A stretch of DNA of 64,000 nucleotides from an uncultured Lachnospiraceae bacterium (GCA_947177165.1 CAMWTP010000016.1:23677-87676); one strand, 5' to 3'; numbered from the stretch's first letter, positions 1 to 8,795 are shown. Notes: generated by a model not told the origin, from the letters alone. Made by a program: numbers and translations.

Positions 1-874
1 CTATAAGAAGAGTGTCGATATATTCGTAATCGAGCGGTCCATGATCAATAAACGGCTGGAAGTGCCACAGGAAAATTCCCGTTGCGGCAGACAGGGCAGC
101 AGGTGTCAGAACAGCCAGCTTTTTCCTGTTTTTCCAAAATGAAAAAAAGAGTCCTTTCTGGTATTTGCGGACACACAGAATGGAAACAAGCCAGACTCCG
201 GCTGCAATGCAGAGCCAGATGAGCCGTGTGTACAATCCAATGCGCAGAGGCCAGACGGAAGGAAAACCGTCGGAGTATGTGATGACATACGGATTGAACC
301 AGCGCATGAAATAATTGAAGGAGCTGATACCGCTGACACTGACGCCGGCCAGCGCGATAAACAGCACGACGGAGAGCTCGACGCGCCGTGTAATCTGGTA
401 GAAGGCATCTGCAAACAGGATCGAAATCCACCAGGTCGGGAGCATAAAGACCGCAAAATTAGCAAAGTAAAAGCCAGCCGAAAACAAGTAGGACATTCTG
501 GCGGCCGTGCTGGGCAGATAGACCAGTGATGTGAGTGCGGTCACAATCGCAGATATCGTCAGCAGTGCCAGAGTCCTGGCGGCAGACAGGAGTGCAGGCG
601 GTGCAACTGTGTCTGTGAGGATATGCACGCCGCTGCGCTGCAGTCTGTCAGCCTCCATGATCATAACCGCAGCCCACAAAACCGCGCCGATGGGCGTTCC
701 CGTCATGACGACCGGGGTCAGAATATAGCGCGCTGACATGGCACGGGAGCTGGAAAAGTCATACAAAATATTGCCCAGGGGCAGTGAGAGCATGGATAAA
801 ACGGCCGCTGCAGCAACAGTTCTGGACAACAGCAGACGTCTCAGCTCAACGCGGTAAAAAGAGAACAGTTTCAT
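1..874 (-). CDS. ABC transporter permease, C-terminus cut by window edge
   Basis: Minus-strand frame open from ATG at 874 to the left edge, about 290 codons. The start has a good ribosome site (AGGAGG 7-8 nt upstream) and overlaps the stop of the upstream ATPase as ATGA, so the two are translationally coupled. The protein has several hydrophobic segments (around residues 15-35, 50-70, 95-120, 135-160, 175-195 and 235-255), as in ABC-2 type permeases. It is presumably the membrane partner of the ATPase at 871-1794. The substrate cannot be read from sequence. The linked two-component system suggests an antimicrobial-peptide or lantibiotic-type export or immunity role (inference). Confidence 0.75.
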   Translation of the reverse strand, partial: MKLFSFYRVELRRLLLSRTVAAAAVLSMLSLPLGNILYDFSSSRAMSARYILTPVVMTGTPIGAVLWAAVMIMEADRLQRSGVHILTDTVAPPALLSAARTLALLTISAIVTALTSLVYLPSTAARMSYLFSAGFYFANFAVFMLPTWWISILFADAFYQITRRVELSVVLFIALAGVSVSGISSFNYFMRWFNPYVITYSDGFPSVWPLRIGLYTRLIWLCIAAGVWLVSILCVRKYQKGLFFSFWKNRKKLAVLTPAALSAATGIFLWHFQPFIDHGPLDYEYIDTLLI

Positions 875-1794
875 CTTATGCGAACCTCCTCTCCTTGATT
901 TTCGCAAACACTGCTGTTTACAGCAGAGATGCGAGATCGTCTGGCAGGGCTGTGAATGCAGTACAGGTAGGCATCTTCCAGCGTCGGCTCGCTGGGCTGC
1001 GCATATGGAGGAAGCTGCTCTGCGATTATGCGGGAGCGGATTCCGTCAGCGGTATGAACCTTGGAGACAATCTGGCAGCCGTCAGGAACAGTGCCGCCTG
1101 GCTGCGCAAAACAGATTCCCACGTGATTCTCCGCCTGGGCGATGAGTGCTGAGGGTGTACCGTCAAAGAGTATCAGGCCATCGTGGATCACGAGAACCCG
1201 GCTGCAGACTGCCTGTACATCCTCGACGATGTGTGTGGAGAGCAGGACAATCTTGTCCTGTGCCATTTCCGAGAAAATATTGCGGAACTTGACGCGCTCC
1301 TCGGGATCGAGACCGACAGTCGGCTCGTCAAGTATGATCAGCTGCGGGTTGCCAAGCAGCGCCTGCGTGATGCCGACGCGCTGTCTCTGACCGCCGGAGA
1401 GGTTGCGTATGCGTATTTTTTTCTGTTCTGTCATGTTTGTACGCTCTAAGACTGTTGTGACAGCCTTCGCGTCCTTTATATTTTTGAGTGCCGCCATGTA
1501 GTCCAGAAACTGCCAGACGGTCAGTTCTTCATACAATCCAAAACTCTGCGGCAGATAGCCAAGCTGCGATTTCAGATATTTTTCCTGTGAGAGAAGGCTT
1601 TTATTATCTAACAATATTTCGCCCCTGGTAGGTAGAAGTCCCGCAATCAACAGCTTCATCAGCGTCGTTTTCCCGGCACCGTTTGGACCGAGAATTCCGA
1701 TGAAGTTTGGGCTTTCGGCGCTGAGGGAAACGTCCTGCAGCGCTTTTTTGCCCGATGGGTAAATCATGGTAATATGGTTGACATCGATTTTCAT
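871..1794 (-). CDS. ABC transporter ATP-binding protein
   Basis: A 307-residue nucleotide-binding subunit. Walker A GPNGAGKT is at 36-43, the Q-loop near LPQSFG 81-86, the signature LSGGQRQR at about 132-139, Walker B LIILDEP at 152-158 and the H-loop in STHIVEDV. The C-terminal tail of about 80 residues after the core is typical of ATPases paired with ABC-2 permeases. Start ATG 1794 follows AAAGGAG. The gene sits 89 bp downstream of the sensor kinase and overlaps the permease by 4 bp, giving the order RR-HK-ATPase-permease. It probably energises export or resistance to a peptide sensed by the kinase; the ligand is unknown. Confidence 0.88.
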   Translation of the reverse strand: MKIDVNHITMIYPSGKKALQDVSLSAESPNFIGILGPNGAGKTTLMKLLIAGLLPTRGEILLDNKSLLSQEKYLKSQLGYLPQSFGLYEELTVWQFLDYMAALKNIKDAKAVTTVLERTNMTEQKKIRIRNLSGGQRQRVGITQALLGNPQLIILDEPTVGLDPEERVKFRNIFSEMAQDKIVLLSTHIVEDVQAVCSRVLVIHDGLILFDGTPSALIAQAENHVGICFAQPGGTVPDGCQIVSKVHTADGIRSRIIAEQLPPYAQPSEPTLEDAYLYCIHSPARRSRISAVNSSVCENQGEEVRIR

Positions 1795-1883
1795 ACAAGT
1801 CTCCTTTGCAAATATTTGATTGTGTTATTTTAACATGATTTTGACAGAAGGTGTCTGGAGATTGCGTGTATTTTATGTGGAGT

Positions 1884-3242
1884 TTATGTGGAGAAAACGG
1901 CGGTAAATTTCACACCGTCTTCTGTATTTTCTATGGAGTGCGGGACCTGATAGGTTTCCAAAATCATTCGCGTGATATAGAGCCCGAGTCCGCTTCCGTA
2001 CCGGGCGGATCTGTCTGCGCGGTAAAAGGCCTCAAAGAGATGCGGCAGATCTTTTTCATCAATGTGCGCATTGGTATTGATAATTGTGAGCTTCGCTTTG
2101 TTATCCGCGCAGGAGAGTCCAATCAGCACACGGCTGTGATCTGGCGAGTGGGAGACAGCATTTCCAATCACATTCCCAAGCGCTTTTTTCAGCATCATTT
2201 CATCGCCGCATGTTGAGATGGCAGGCTCGATTTCCGTATAAAAAGCAATAGAAAGAGGCTCCGCGTAGTCCATATAGCCGGCAGTCAGCGATTCGAGCAT
2301 TTCCGATAGATTGACTGTGTCCGCTGCCGGTTCTGTTTTCATGTCCATGTGGGAGACGAGAAGCACTTCTTTGATAAAGTCGTTGAGAGACTGCAATATC
2401 TCTGTGCTGCGCGCAAGATATTTTTCGCGGTCTTTGTATACGCCAATCTGCGCCTGCATGCCCTCTAACTGTCCGATCACGACAGCAATCGGTGTCTTGA
2501 GCTCGTGGGAGACGCCTGAAAAGAAGAGCATTCTCCGGCGCTCGCGCTCCTTTTCCATCAGAATCGCATCCTCGAGAAAATCATTTCTGCGGCGGATTTC
2601 ATCAAGCGCTGTGTGCAGCCTGTCGGACAATTCATTGATGCTCCGCGAGAGGACGCCGATTTCATCGTCGCGGAGATCAGGGCAGTACCAGCTGAAATCA
2701 AGGTTTGCAATCTTGTCCGCAATGCGGCTGATTCGGATAATCGGCTTTGTCGTGTAGCGGGAAAAAGCAAATGCGCTGACAGAGGAGAGCAGAATCACAA
2801 GAAATGTGATAAACGGAATGCTTTTTCGCACCGCGTCTGCAATCTCGTCAGAACGAAGCGGATTGTATTGGATGATGAGCACATATTCATCATCGGAATC
2901 AACAAAACGAAACGGGTATCTGTTTCCCTGAATCGTCCCGGCAGTTGTCTTTTCAAACGTGAATGGACTGACAGCTTCCCCGTTTTGGTCTAACAGGCTG
3001 ATGTCCGCGCCAGTCTGACGGATAAAGCTGACAAAAAGAGGTTCACTGTCACCTTTATGGACAGTCCGCAGGCTGGAGACAAACTGTTCTGTCTGCTGGT
3101 CAAGGCTGCGCTGTGCAAGCTTTTGGTTGGCATAGGGAAGGAATATCCAGATGCAGCCGTATGCGGACAAAAGGATTGTCAGCGAGAGGAGAAGCAGCAG
3201 AAGAAAGGTCTTTAGCGTGAGATTATGCATGAGTTTGTTCAT
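1884..3242 (-). CDS. Sensor histidine kinase (HAMP-type)
   Basis: A 452-residue membrane sensor kinase. TM1 is at about 11-36, followed by an extracytoplasmic sensor region of about 100 residues, TM2 at about 141-161, a HAMP linker 162-215, then the H-box VSHELKTP with phospho-acceptor His246. N, G1 and G2 boxes follow (GNAVSHSPDH, GSGLGLYITRMI). It overlaps the end of the response-regulator gene by 20 bp, so the two form an operon. The outside loop is larger than in intramembrane-sensing BceS-type kinases, so this is closer to the general OmpR-partner class. Its partner is almost certainly the adjacent regulator. Confidence 0.9.
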   Translation of the reverse strand: MNKLMHNLTLKTFLLLLLLSLTILLSAYGCIWIFLPYANQKLAQRSLDQQTEQFVSSLRTVHKGDSEPLFVSFIRQTGADISLLDQNGEAVSPFTFEKTTAGTIQGNRYPFRFVDSDDEYVLIIQYNPLRSDEIADAVRKSIPFITFLVILLSSVSAFAFSRYTTKPIIRISRIADKIANLDFSWYCPDLRDDEIGVLSRSINELSDRLHTALDEIRRRNDFLEDAILMEKERERRRMLFFSGVSHELKTPIAVVIGQLEGMQAQIGVYKDREKYLARSTEILQSLNDFIKEVLLVSHMDMKTEPAADTVNLSEMLESLTAGYMDYAEPLSIAFYTEIEPAISTCGDEMMLKKALGNVIGNAVSHSPDHSRVLIGLSCADNKAKLTIINTNAHIDEKDLPHLFEAFYRADRSARYGSGLGLYITRMILETYQVPHSIENTEDGVKFTAVFST

Positions 3243-3936
3243 TATTCGTCTCCGATTTTTTTAATTTATAGCCAACGCCGCGGACCGTCTCAATGCAGTC
3301 TGCCGCGCCCAGTTTCCGGCGGATATTTTTCATGTGTGTGTCGACAATGCGTGTATCGCTGATGGAAAAGTCGTATCCCCATAGCTTTTCAATCAATGTT
3401 TTTCTGGTGACAATGGAGCCAGGTGCCTGCATCAGTTCCTGTAGAATTTCAAACTCGCGGAGTGTGAAATCGACAGGCTTATCATCGACGCAGACCGTGT
3501 GTGTGCCGGAATCCAGGGAAATGTTGTCAAAATACAGCAGTTGCGCTGTTGTTTGTGTGCATTGCAGCGCGGCCGCCATGGTTCTGCGCAGCACAGCCTC
3601 GACTTTTTGTAGGAGCAGCGCCATGGAGACTGGTTTGGTAACATAGTCGTCAATGTGCAGTCCATAGCCGCGCATCTGGTAGGCTTCACTGTCCAGCGCT
3701 GTCAGCATTATGACAGGTGTGTCATATTTTTTGCGGATTTCCGCGCAGATGTCAAAGCCATCAATACCGGGCAGCATCAGGTCAAGCAAAATCAGGTCAA
3801 AAGACCGGGCAGCAATGTGTTCAAGGGCTTTTGCGCCGTCGTTTGCAGCTGTCACTTCATGGTGGGCATTTTCCAGAAAATTCTCTAATAACTCCTGATA
3901 ATCGCGATTGTCCTCCACAACAAGTATTTTTGCCAT
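3223..3936 (-). CDS. OmpR/PhoB-family response regulator
   Basis: 237 residues. The N-terminal receiver domain (about 1-120) has the acidic pocket (VVEDN), phospho-acceptor Asp52 in LLLDLMLPG, a conserved Thr (MLTA) and Lys (VTKP). The C-terminal winged helix (about 130-230) carries LRGVGYKL-type residues (VRGVGYKL). Start ATG 3936 follows GGAGG at a suitable distance. First gene of the RR-HK-ABC ATPase-permease operon. It probably controls the ABC genes and possibly its own promoter; no clear operator was recognised upstream. Confidence 0.92.
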   Translation of the reverse strand: MAKILVVEDNRDYQELLENFLENAHHEVTAANDGAKALEHIAARSFDLILLDLMLPGIDGFDICAEIRKKYDTPVIMLTALDSEAYQMRGYGLHIDDYVTKPVSMALLLQKVEAVLRRTMAAALQCTQTTAQLLYFDNISLDSGTHTVCVDDKPVDFTLREFEILQELMQAPGSIVTRKTLIEKLWGYDFSISDTRIVDTHMKNIRRKLGAADCIETVRGVGYKLKKSETNNEQTHA

Positions 3937-3957
3937 TGTTTTTCCTCCATATCCTTC

Positions 3958-3983
3958 AAAAAAATTCCCCGACTATGTCGGGG
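3958..3983 (-). terminator. Intrinsic terminator of the antiporter gene
   Basis: Read on the minus strand: a 7-bp stem CCCCGAC/GTCGGGG with a 3-nt loop, followed by a U-rich tract. The TAG stop codon of the antiporter (3975-3973) lies within the stem/loop itself, so translation ends inside the terminator. The hairpin sits in the short gap before the response-regulator gene and separates the two minus-strand units. Confidence 0.85.
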
Positions 3984-5154
3984 AAGCAGCGTCCTTTGAA
4001 TACAAGATTTTCAATATAATCGGTGTTAAGATTGAGGATACAATAATCAGGAAGATGACCGATGTAAAATACACCGGGGTCAGCAGACCGGCGGACAGAC
4101 CTTTCTGTGCCACGATCAGTGCAACCTCTCCCCGCGTCATCATGCCGACGCCAATCTTTAACGAATCTAAAACGTTGAACCTGCAAATGCGGGCCATCAG
4201 TCCGCAGCCGATAATCTTTGAGATCAGTCCCACAACGACAAACGCTATGGAAAAGACTAAAATGCTCATATTCACGCTTTCCACATTGGTTTTCAGACCG
4301 ATACTTGCAAAGAAGACCGGACCAAACAGCATATAGGAATTGGTATCCATTTTTTCGGCGATGTATTTGGAGTCCCGAATGGAGCAGAGGATGATTCCTG
4401 CCACATAGGCGCCGGTGATGTCCGCAATGCCGAAATATTTTTCAGCGATGTATGCCATGGCAAGGCAGAGCGCCAGTCCCATAATCGGAATACGCCTTGT
4501 GTGCGGGTATTTGTTGTCCGCATACTGAAATATTTTGTAGAAGATAAATCCGACCACAATTGCAAATACAAAGAACAAAACCGTGTTAACCAATACGGTC
4601 ATAGGCTTGGAATCCGGACTCTTAAAGCCAATCACAAAGGTAAGGACAATGATGCCGATGACATCATCGATGATTGCCGCACTCAATATGGTTGTGCCGA
4701 CATGGCCTTTTAGCTTGCCCATCTCCTTTAGCGATTCCACAGTGATACTCACGGATGTCGCAGTGAGGATTGTGCCCACAAAAACAGCCTTGTAGAATTC
4801 CTCGGATCCCCACGGCGCAGCACCGTAAAATGCCATGTAGAGCAGGGCACCGCACACCAATGGAATGAATACGCCTGCACAGGCAATCAGGGCGGCGATC
4901 GGGCCGGTCTTCATCAAATCCTTCAGGTCTGTCTCGAGTCCTGCCGAAAACATCAGCAATACCACGCCGACCTCAGCAAGCTGTACCAGAAAATCCGATT
5001 GTTCCACCCACCCTAGAATGCTTGGACCGATCAAAAGTCCTGCGATAATTTCACCTACCACCTGCGGCGCTTTACATTTTCTGGCCGCTATGCCGCAGAT
5101 TTTTGCGGCTACAATGATGATGGCCAGATTTTTAAACATGAAATACGATTCCAT
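3973..5154 (-). CDS. Cation/proton antiporter, CPA2 (KefB/NapA/GerN-like)
   Basis: 393 residues, almost entirely hydrophobic with about 12 predicted membrane segments. Family landmarks are an N-terminal GEIIAGLLIGPSILG-type motif, MFSAGLETDL at about 70-79, and the Thr-Ser/Asp-Asp core (ILTATSVSITV and AAIIDDVIGII) that forms the ion site in CPA2 exchangers. No C-terminal RCK/TrkA-N domain is present, so this is a short form. It would exchange Na+ or K+ for H+ across the membrane; which ion is not readable. Monocistronic, with its own promoter (5261-5289) and its own terminator. Confidence 0.88.
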   Translation of the reverse strand: MESYFMFKNLAIIIVAAKICGIAARKCKAPQVVGEIIAGLLIGPSILGWVEQSDFLVQLAEVGVVLLMFSAGLETDLKDLMKTGPIAALIACAGVFIPLVCGALLYMAFYGAAPWGSEEFYKAVFVGTILTATSVSITVESLKEMGKLKGHVGTTILSAAIIDDVIGIIVLTFVIGFKSPDSKPMTVLVNTVLFFVFAIVVGFIFYKIFQYADNKYPHTRRIPIMGLALCLAMAYIAEKYFGIADITGAYVAGIILCSIRDSKYIAEKMDTNSYMLFGPVFFASIGLKTNVESVNMSILVFSIAFVVVGLISKIIGCGLMARICRFNVLDSLKIGVGMMTRGEVALIVAQKGLSAGLLTPVYFTSVIFLIIVSSILTPIILKILYSKDAASPT

Positions 5155-5260
5155 TTTATTCCCCCTCTTTCGTAATATAATCGTATTTCCGCAGCAGTGC
5201 GGGATTTTTGCAGCAAAAGCCAGTCCTGAACTACTGCGTACTTTCTTGTTTTCCGTCTAC

Positions 5261-5289
5261 ATTATAGACGTTTGCAGAAACAAAATCAA
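5261..5289 (-). promoter_or_regulatory. Sigma-A promoter for the antiporter
   Basis: Minus strand: -35 TTGATT (5289-5284), 17-bp spacer, -10 TATAAT (5266-5261). It leaves a leader of about 100 nt before ATG 5154, containing a small CCGCA/TGCGG hairpin at 5190-5203. The interval 5155-5533 otherwise holds only this promoter and the divergent one at 5405-5433. Confidence 0.7.
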
Positions 5290-5404
5290 TACACAATTTT
5301 TGTTGAAGAACGAATACCTGCAGAGGGACAGGAGACGGAGATAATATTGTGCAGAACACACAAAAAAGATAACTTATAAATGTAAAAAATGTTATATTCG
5401 ATGA

Positions 5405-5433
5405 TTGACAAAATTAGGAAACGATACTATATT
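5405..5433 (+). promoter_or_regulatory. Sigma-A promoter for the HPr-like gene
   Basis: -35 TTGACA (5405-5410), exact 17-bp spacer, -10 TATATT (5428-5433). It reads toward the HPr-like gene with a leader of about 95 nt. Confidence 0.7.
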
Positions 5434-5533
5434 AAAGGCAAGAAAAGGGTTTTCAATATTCATGAAAAACTTCCGATACCAGTATTGGCACAGGAAGGGA
5501 ATCTTAGAACAGTAAAAGGAATGGGGAGTTATG

Positions 5534-5767
5534 ATGATAAGCAGAAACATATTTTTATCCGATGTGGATGACGTGATGGAATTTGTCCATCAGACAGAGC
5601 AGTGTTCTTACGATATCGATATCTCTATAGGAGACAGCGTGATCAACGCGAAATCGGTCATGGGAATGCTGAGCAAGGGCTTCCGCCGTATGATGCAGAT
5701 GAACATCCATGCAGAGAAGGCGAAGGCTGATGAGCTTTTGGAGAGAATTGGAAGATTTTGCGTATAA
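5534..5767 (+). CDS. HPr-like protein lacking the active-site histidine (Crh-like)
   Basis: A 77-residue protein of HPr-fold length. ATG 5534 is chosen because GGGGAG (5523-5528) stands 5 nt away; ATG 5531 would leave only 2 nt. The middle segment NAKSVMGMLSKG matches the HPr Ser46 region (KS-I/V-MG-x-MS), giving a Ser at about residue 41. The His15 region (GxHARPA in true HPr) is absent, replaced by a sequence without His at that place. The only Bacillus family member with that pattern is Crh, a regulatory HPr that cannot accept phosphate from Enzyme I. A regulatory rather than transport role is therefore inferred. It is followed by the T-box of tyrS. Confidence 0.7.
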   Translation: MISRNIFLSDVDDVMEFVHQTEQCSYDIDISIGDSVINAKSVMGMLSKGFRRMMQMNIHAEKAKADELLERIGRFCV

Positions 5768-5784
5768 GTTCCGAAAATATTTCA

Positions 5785-5813
5785 TTGACAAAAAACAACG
5801 GAGCTGTTACAAT
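5785..5813 (+). promoter_or_regulatory. Sigma-A promoter of the T-box/tyrS unit
   Basis: -35 TTGACA (5785-5790), 17-bp spacer, -10 TACAAT (5808-5813); transcription would start near 5820. It lies about 20 bp after the HPr-like stop codon. Confidence 0.78.
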
Positions 5814-5819
5814 CTTAAA

Positions 5820-6140
5820 TATCGATAAATGCTGTGAAAAGAATAAGTAGCTTTCATGGGAACTTACAGAAAGCCGCCGGTTGATGAGAGGCGCAAGGGA
5901 AAATGAAAGGGAATACCTCTTGGAGCTGCACACCGAAATCTGCGTGCGCATACGCATGGACAAAAGTAGGCTGTGACGGAATCCCCGAACGTTATATCGG
6001 GAGGAGTATCGGAAACGGTGTATTGGATTTCCCGTACTTGCTGAGGCACAGGGCGTGAGTTCTGTGTGAAAAAAGGTGGTAACACGTGGTATATACCTCG
6101 TCCTTTGAACGTTTTAACATTCAAGGGACGATTTTTTTTG
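5820..6140 (+). promoter_or_regulatory. T-box leader (tRNA-Tyr responsive)
   Basis: A leader of about 320 nt in front of tyrS with T-box features. A T-box-like sequence AAGGTGGTAACACG lies at about 6073-6086 and contains UGGU, complementary to the ACCA end of tRNA-Tyr. It is followed at once by an intrinsic terminator (6099-6139) whose 5' arm can pair with the T-box side as the antiterminator. A plausible Tyr specifier UAC is at 5914-5916 (GGGAATACCTC), although the exact stem I fold was not computed. Uncharged tRNA-Tyr would stabilise the antiterminator and raise tyrS expression. The T-box core departs slightly from the AGGGUGGNACCGCG consensus. Confidence 0.88.
6099..6139 (+). terminator. 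T-box attenuator terminator
   Basis: Stem CGTCCTTTGAA / TTCAAGGGACG (6099-6109 with 6120-6130), loop of about 10 nt, then eight T residues (6132-6139). This is the conditional terminator of the T-box switch. Confidence 0.88.
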
Positions 6141-6187
6141 TCCCAGGGACGGTTTTTATTGTCCCAGGGACGGTTTTTATTGTCCCT
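6125..6187 (+). repeat. Three 21-bp tandem repeats GGGAC(N11)GTCCC
   Basis: Units at 6125-6145, 6146-6166 and 6167-6187. Units 2 and 3 differ only in the last base. The first overlaps the 3' arm and T-run of the T-box terminator. Each unit is itself an inverted repeat GGGAC...GTCCC around a T-rich centre, so the array looks like two extra copies of the terminator tail placed between terminator and tyrS. Confidence 0.85.
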
Positions 6188-6215
6188 TGCATAGTGGTGA
6201 AAGGAGAAGAGAACA

Positions 6216-7436
6216 ATGCAATTGTACGATGAACTGGTGGCTAGAGGACTGATTGCCCAGGTGACAGATGAGGATGAAATCAAGGAGATGATCAACAACG
6301 GGAAGGCGGTTTTTTATATCGGTTTTGACCCGACAGCAGACAGTCTGCACGTAGGACATTTCATGGCGCTCTGCCTGATGAAGCGTCTCCAGATGGCGGG
6401 GAACAGACCGATCGCTCTGCTGGGCGGCGGGACAGCGATGGTCGGCGATCCCTCTGGCAAGACGGATATGCGCAAGATGATGACGACGGAAACGATACAG
6501 CACAATGTAGACTGCTTTAAGAAGCAGATGAGCAGATTTATTGAGTTTGGCGAGGATAAGGCGTTGATGGTCAATAATGCCGACTGGCTGCTCGGCCTGA
6601 ATTACATGGACGTGCTGCGCGAGGTCGGACCGCATTTCTCCGTAAACCGCATGCTCGCGGCGGAGTGCTACAAACAGCGCATGGAGAAAGGACTTACCTT
6701 TCTGGAATTTAACTACATGATCATGCAGAGCTTTGACTTCTACACACTGTTCCAGAAATACGGCTGCAATATGCAGTTTGGCGGGGACGACCAGTGGAGC
6801 AATATGCTTGGCGGCACAGAGCTGATTCGCCGCAAGCTTGGCAAGGATGCATATGCTATGACAATCAATCTGCTCCTTAATTCAGAGGGCAAGAAGATGG
6901 GTAAGACAGAGTCTGGCGCTGTGTGGCTTGATGCTGAGAAAACTTCTCCGTATGAGTTTTTCCAGTACTGGAGAAATGTGGCGGATGCAGATGTGATCAA
7001 GTTCCTGAAAATGCTCACCTTCCTTCCGCTTGAAGAGATTGAGGCGATGGAGCAATGGGAGGGCAGCGAGCTCAACAAGGCAAAGGAGATTCTCGCATTT
7101 GAACTGACACAGCTGGTGCATGGCACAGAGGAGGCTCAGAAGGCGAAGGAGGCGGCAGCGGCGTTGTTTGCCGGCGGCGCGAATTCAGAGAATATGCCTA
7201 AGACAGTGCTTTCTGAGGAGCACTTTACGGATGGCAGTATCGACATTCTGACACTCCTTGTCACAGCAGGCATGACAGCTTCCAAATCAGAGGCAAGGCG
7301 TGCTGTAGAGCAGGGCGGCGTATCTGTCAATGGGGATAAGATTACCGATGCGAAGACAGTGTACACAAAGGATGTATTCGCAGAGGAATTCGTGCTGAAA
7401 AAGGGAAAGAAGAATTTCCAGAGAATATGCTTATAA
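6216..7436 (+). CDS. tyrS: Tyrosyl-tRNA synthetase
   Basis: 406 residues, the usual bacterial TyrRS length. It charges tRNA-Tyr with tyrosine using ATP. The class I HIGH motif appears as HVGH at 45-48 and the KMSKS loop as KMGKT at 227-231. The Tyr-binding GFDPTA motif is at 36-41 and the GGDDQW motif at about 189-194. The C-terminal S4 RNA-binding domain (about 340-400) includes [14 protein letters not shown]. Start ATG 6216 follows AAAGGAGAAG. Expression is controlled by the T-box leader, and the stop codon runs directly into the bidirectional terminator shared with prs. Confidence 0.97.
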   Translation: MQLYDELVARGLIAQVTDEDEIKEMINNGKAVFYIGFDPTADSLHVGHFMALCLMKRLQMAGNRPIALLGGGTAMVGDPSGKTDMRKMMTTETIQHNVDCFKKQMSRFIEFGEDKALMVNNADWLLGLNYMDVLREVGPHFSVNRMLAAECYKQRMEKGLTFLEFNYMIMQSFDFYTLFQKYGCNMQFGGDDQWSNMLGGTELIRRKLGKDAYAMTINLLLNSEGKKMGKTESGAVWLDAEKTSPYEFFQYWRNVADADVIKFLKMLTFLPLEEIEAMEQWEGSELNKAKEILAFELTQLVHGTEEAQKAKEAAAALFAGGANSENMPKTVLSEEHFTDGSIDILTLLVTAGMTASKSEARRAVEQGGVSVNGDKITDAKTVYTKDVFAEEFVLKKGKKNFQRICL

Positions 7437-7480
7437 GGTATAAAAACGAGCAGGTTTGCGCCTGCTCGTTTTTATACCTT
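7435..7480. terminator. Bidirectional terminator between tyrS and prs
   Basis: A perfect 20-bp inverted repeat (7435-7454 with 7461-7480) around a 6-nt loop, with A-rich and T-rich arms so that it works on both strands. The tyrS stop (7434-7436) and the prs stop (7474-7472) both lie within or at the edge of the stem. Confidence 0.93.
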
Positions 7481-8662
7481 AAAGATTTCATTGCCACTGA
7501 GATAAAGTTCGATGATGTGCTGGATTTTTTCTGTGGGAGTAGTCACCTGTTCTATGGACAGGTCATGGTTTAAAAAGTCTATGATGGAAGCGAGGAATTT
7601 ACTCATATCTGCCTCAAGGTAATACGGTTTGGTCAGCAGTTCAGGCGGGCGGTAGCTGAGGTTGGTTGTGATCACTCTGTCAAAAACACCTTCCTCGTAT
7701 GCCTTGTCAAATGCGGCAAGACCGTTCGTGAAGATTCCGAACGTAGTACAGATAAATACACGGTTGGCCTTCATCGCCTTGAGCTGTCTGGAGGTGTCGA
7801 TCATGCTGTCGCCTGATGAAATCATATCATCAATGATGATGATGTCTTTGCCTTCGATGTCGTTTCCAAGAAATTCATGTGCGACAATGGGATTCTTGCC
7901 GTTGACAATCTTTGTATAGTCACGCCGCTTGTAGAACATACCCGTGTCTGCACCGATGACAGTTGAGAAATAGATCGCCCTGTCCAGTGCCCCCTCGTCG
8001 GGCGAGATGACGATGATATGATCCTTGTCCAGCACTAAGTCCTTCTCCGCGCGCAGAAGCGCCCTTGTGAACTGATAGTGCGCAGTAAAATTGTCAAAAC
8101 CGCTCAGCGGTGCGGCGTTCTGTATCCTTGGGTCGTGGGCGTCAAACGTGATGAAATTGCTGACACCCATCTGGGTAAGCTCCTTGAACGCGTAGGCGCA
8201 GTCCAGAGATTCCCTTCCGTTCCGTCTGTGCTGTCTGCCTTCATATAAAAAAGGCATGATCACATTGATGCGGTGTGCCTTTCCGTTTGTCGCAGCTATG
8301 ACACGCTTCAAATCCTGGTAGTGGTCGTCGGGTGACATATGGTTTGTGTAGCCGTTCATAGTGTAAGTCAGACTGTGATTACATACGTCGACAAGGATAA
8401 ACAAATCTTTGCCGCGGACTGTTTCTTCCAGAACTGCCTTGGCCTCGCCGCTGTTAAAACGGGGCGTATTGAACTTAAACAGATAGTTTGGTTCTGCATA
8501 ACCCTGAAATGCAGGATCATTATTATATACATTGTTTACCTTGCTGCGAAAGTCAACCAGATAATTATTGATTTCATTTCCAAGATCCGCAGCACTTTTT
8601 AGGACCATCAATTTCAGAGGTGCCACAGGCATGGCATTTTTAAGCTTCTTCAAATATGACAC
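7472..8662 (-). CDS. prs: Ribose-phosphate pyrophosphokinase
   Basis: 396 residues, longer than the standard enzyme of about 315 but typical of the long clostridial form. It makes PRPP from ribose 5-phosphate and ATP for nucleotide, His and Trp synthesis. Visible motifs are YEGRQHRRNGRES (about 140-152), TFDAHDPRI (172-180, the ATP/Mg site) and the PRPP-binding loop DDMISSGDS (278-286). The start is GTG at 8662; no in-frame ATG has a better ribosome site. The gene has its own promoter (8733-8705) and converges on tyrS. Confidence 0.93.
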   Translation of the reverse strand: MSYLKKLKNAMPVAPLKLMVLKSAADLGNEINNYLVDFRSKVNNVYNNDPAFQGYAEPNYLFKFNTPRFNSGEAKAVLEETVRGKDLFILVDVCNHSLTYTMNGYTNHMSPDDHYQDLKRVIAATNGKAHRINVIMPFLYEGRQHRRNGRESLDCAYAFKELTQMGVSNFITFDAHDPRIQNAAPLSGFDNFTAHYQFTRALLRAEKDLVLDKDHIIVISPDEGALDRAIYFSTVIGADTGMFYKRRDYTKIVNGKNPIVAHEFLGNDIEGKDIIIIDDMISSGDSMIDTSRQLKAMKANRVFICTTFGIFTNGLAAFDKAYEEGVFDRVITTNLSYRPPELLTKPYYLEADMSKFLASIIDFLNHDLSIEQVTTPTEKIQHIIELYLSGNEIFKV

Positions 8663-8704
8663 TTGGCATACATTCCTTTCATTAAAAAGTCATTCCCTCT
8701 ATAT

Positions 8705-8733
8705 TTTATAACATTCAGGTAGTGACACGTCAA
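8705..8733 (-). promoter_or_regulatory. Sigma-A promoter for prs
   Basis: Minus strand: -35 TTGACG (8733-8728), 17-bp spacer, -10 TATAAA (8710-8705), about 40 nt ahead of the GTG start. Confidence 0.75.
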
Positions 8734-8795
8734 GAAATTTCTAGTATTATTATAGATAAGGTTTTATAAAAATTAGAAAAAAGGTAAGCATATTC

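Noticed and set aside
784..1152. Plus-strand 122-codon frame
   Set aside because: It is antisense to the ABC permease and ATPase, whose coupled ATGA overlap and motifs are clear.
5389..5571. 60-codon open frame overlapping the start of the HPr-like gene
   Set aside because: It includes the promoter boxes at 5405-5433, has no ribosome site, and runs out of frame into the HPr-like gene, which has family similarity.
5864..6298. Minus-strand 144-codon frame with DNKNRPWDNKNRP repeats
   Set aside because: It is the complement of the T-box leader; the protein repeats are only the translated 21-bp DNA repeats.
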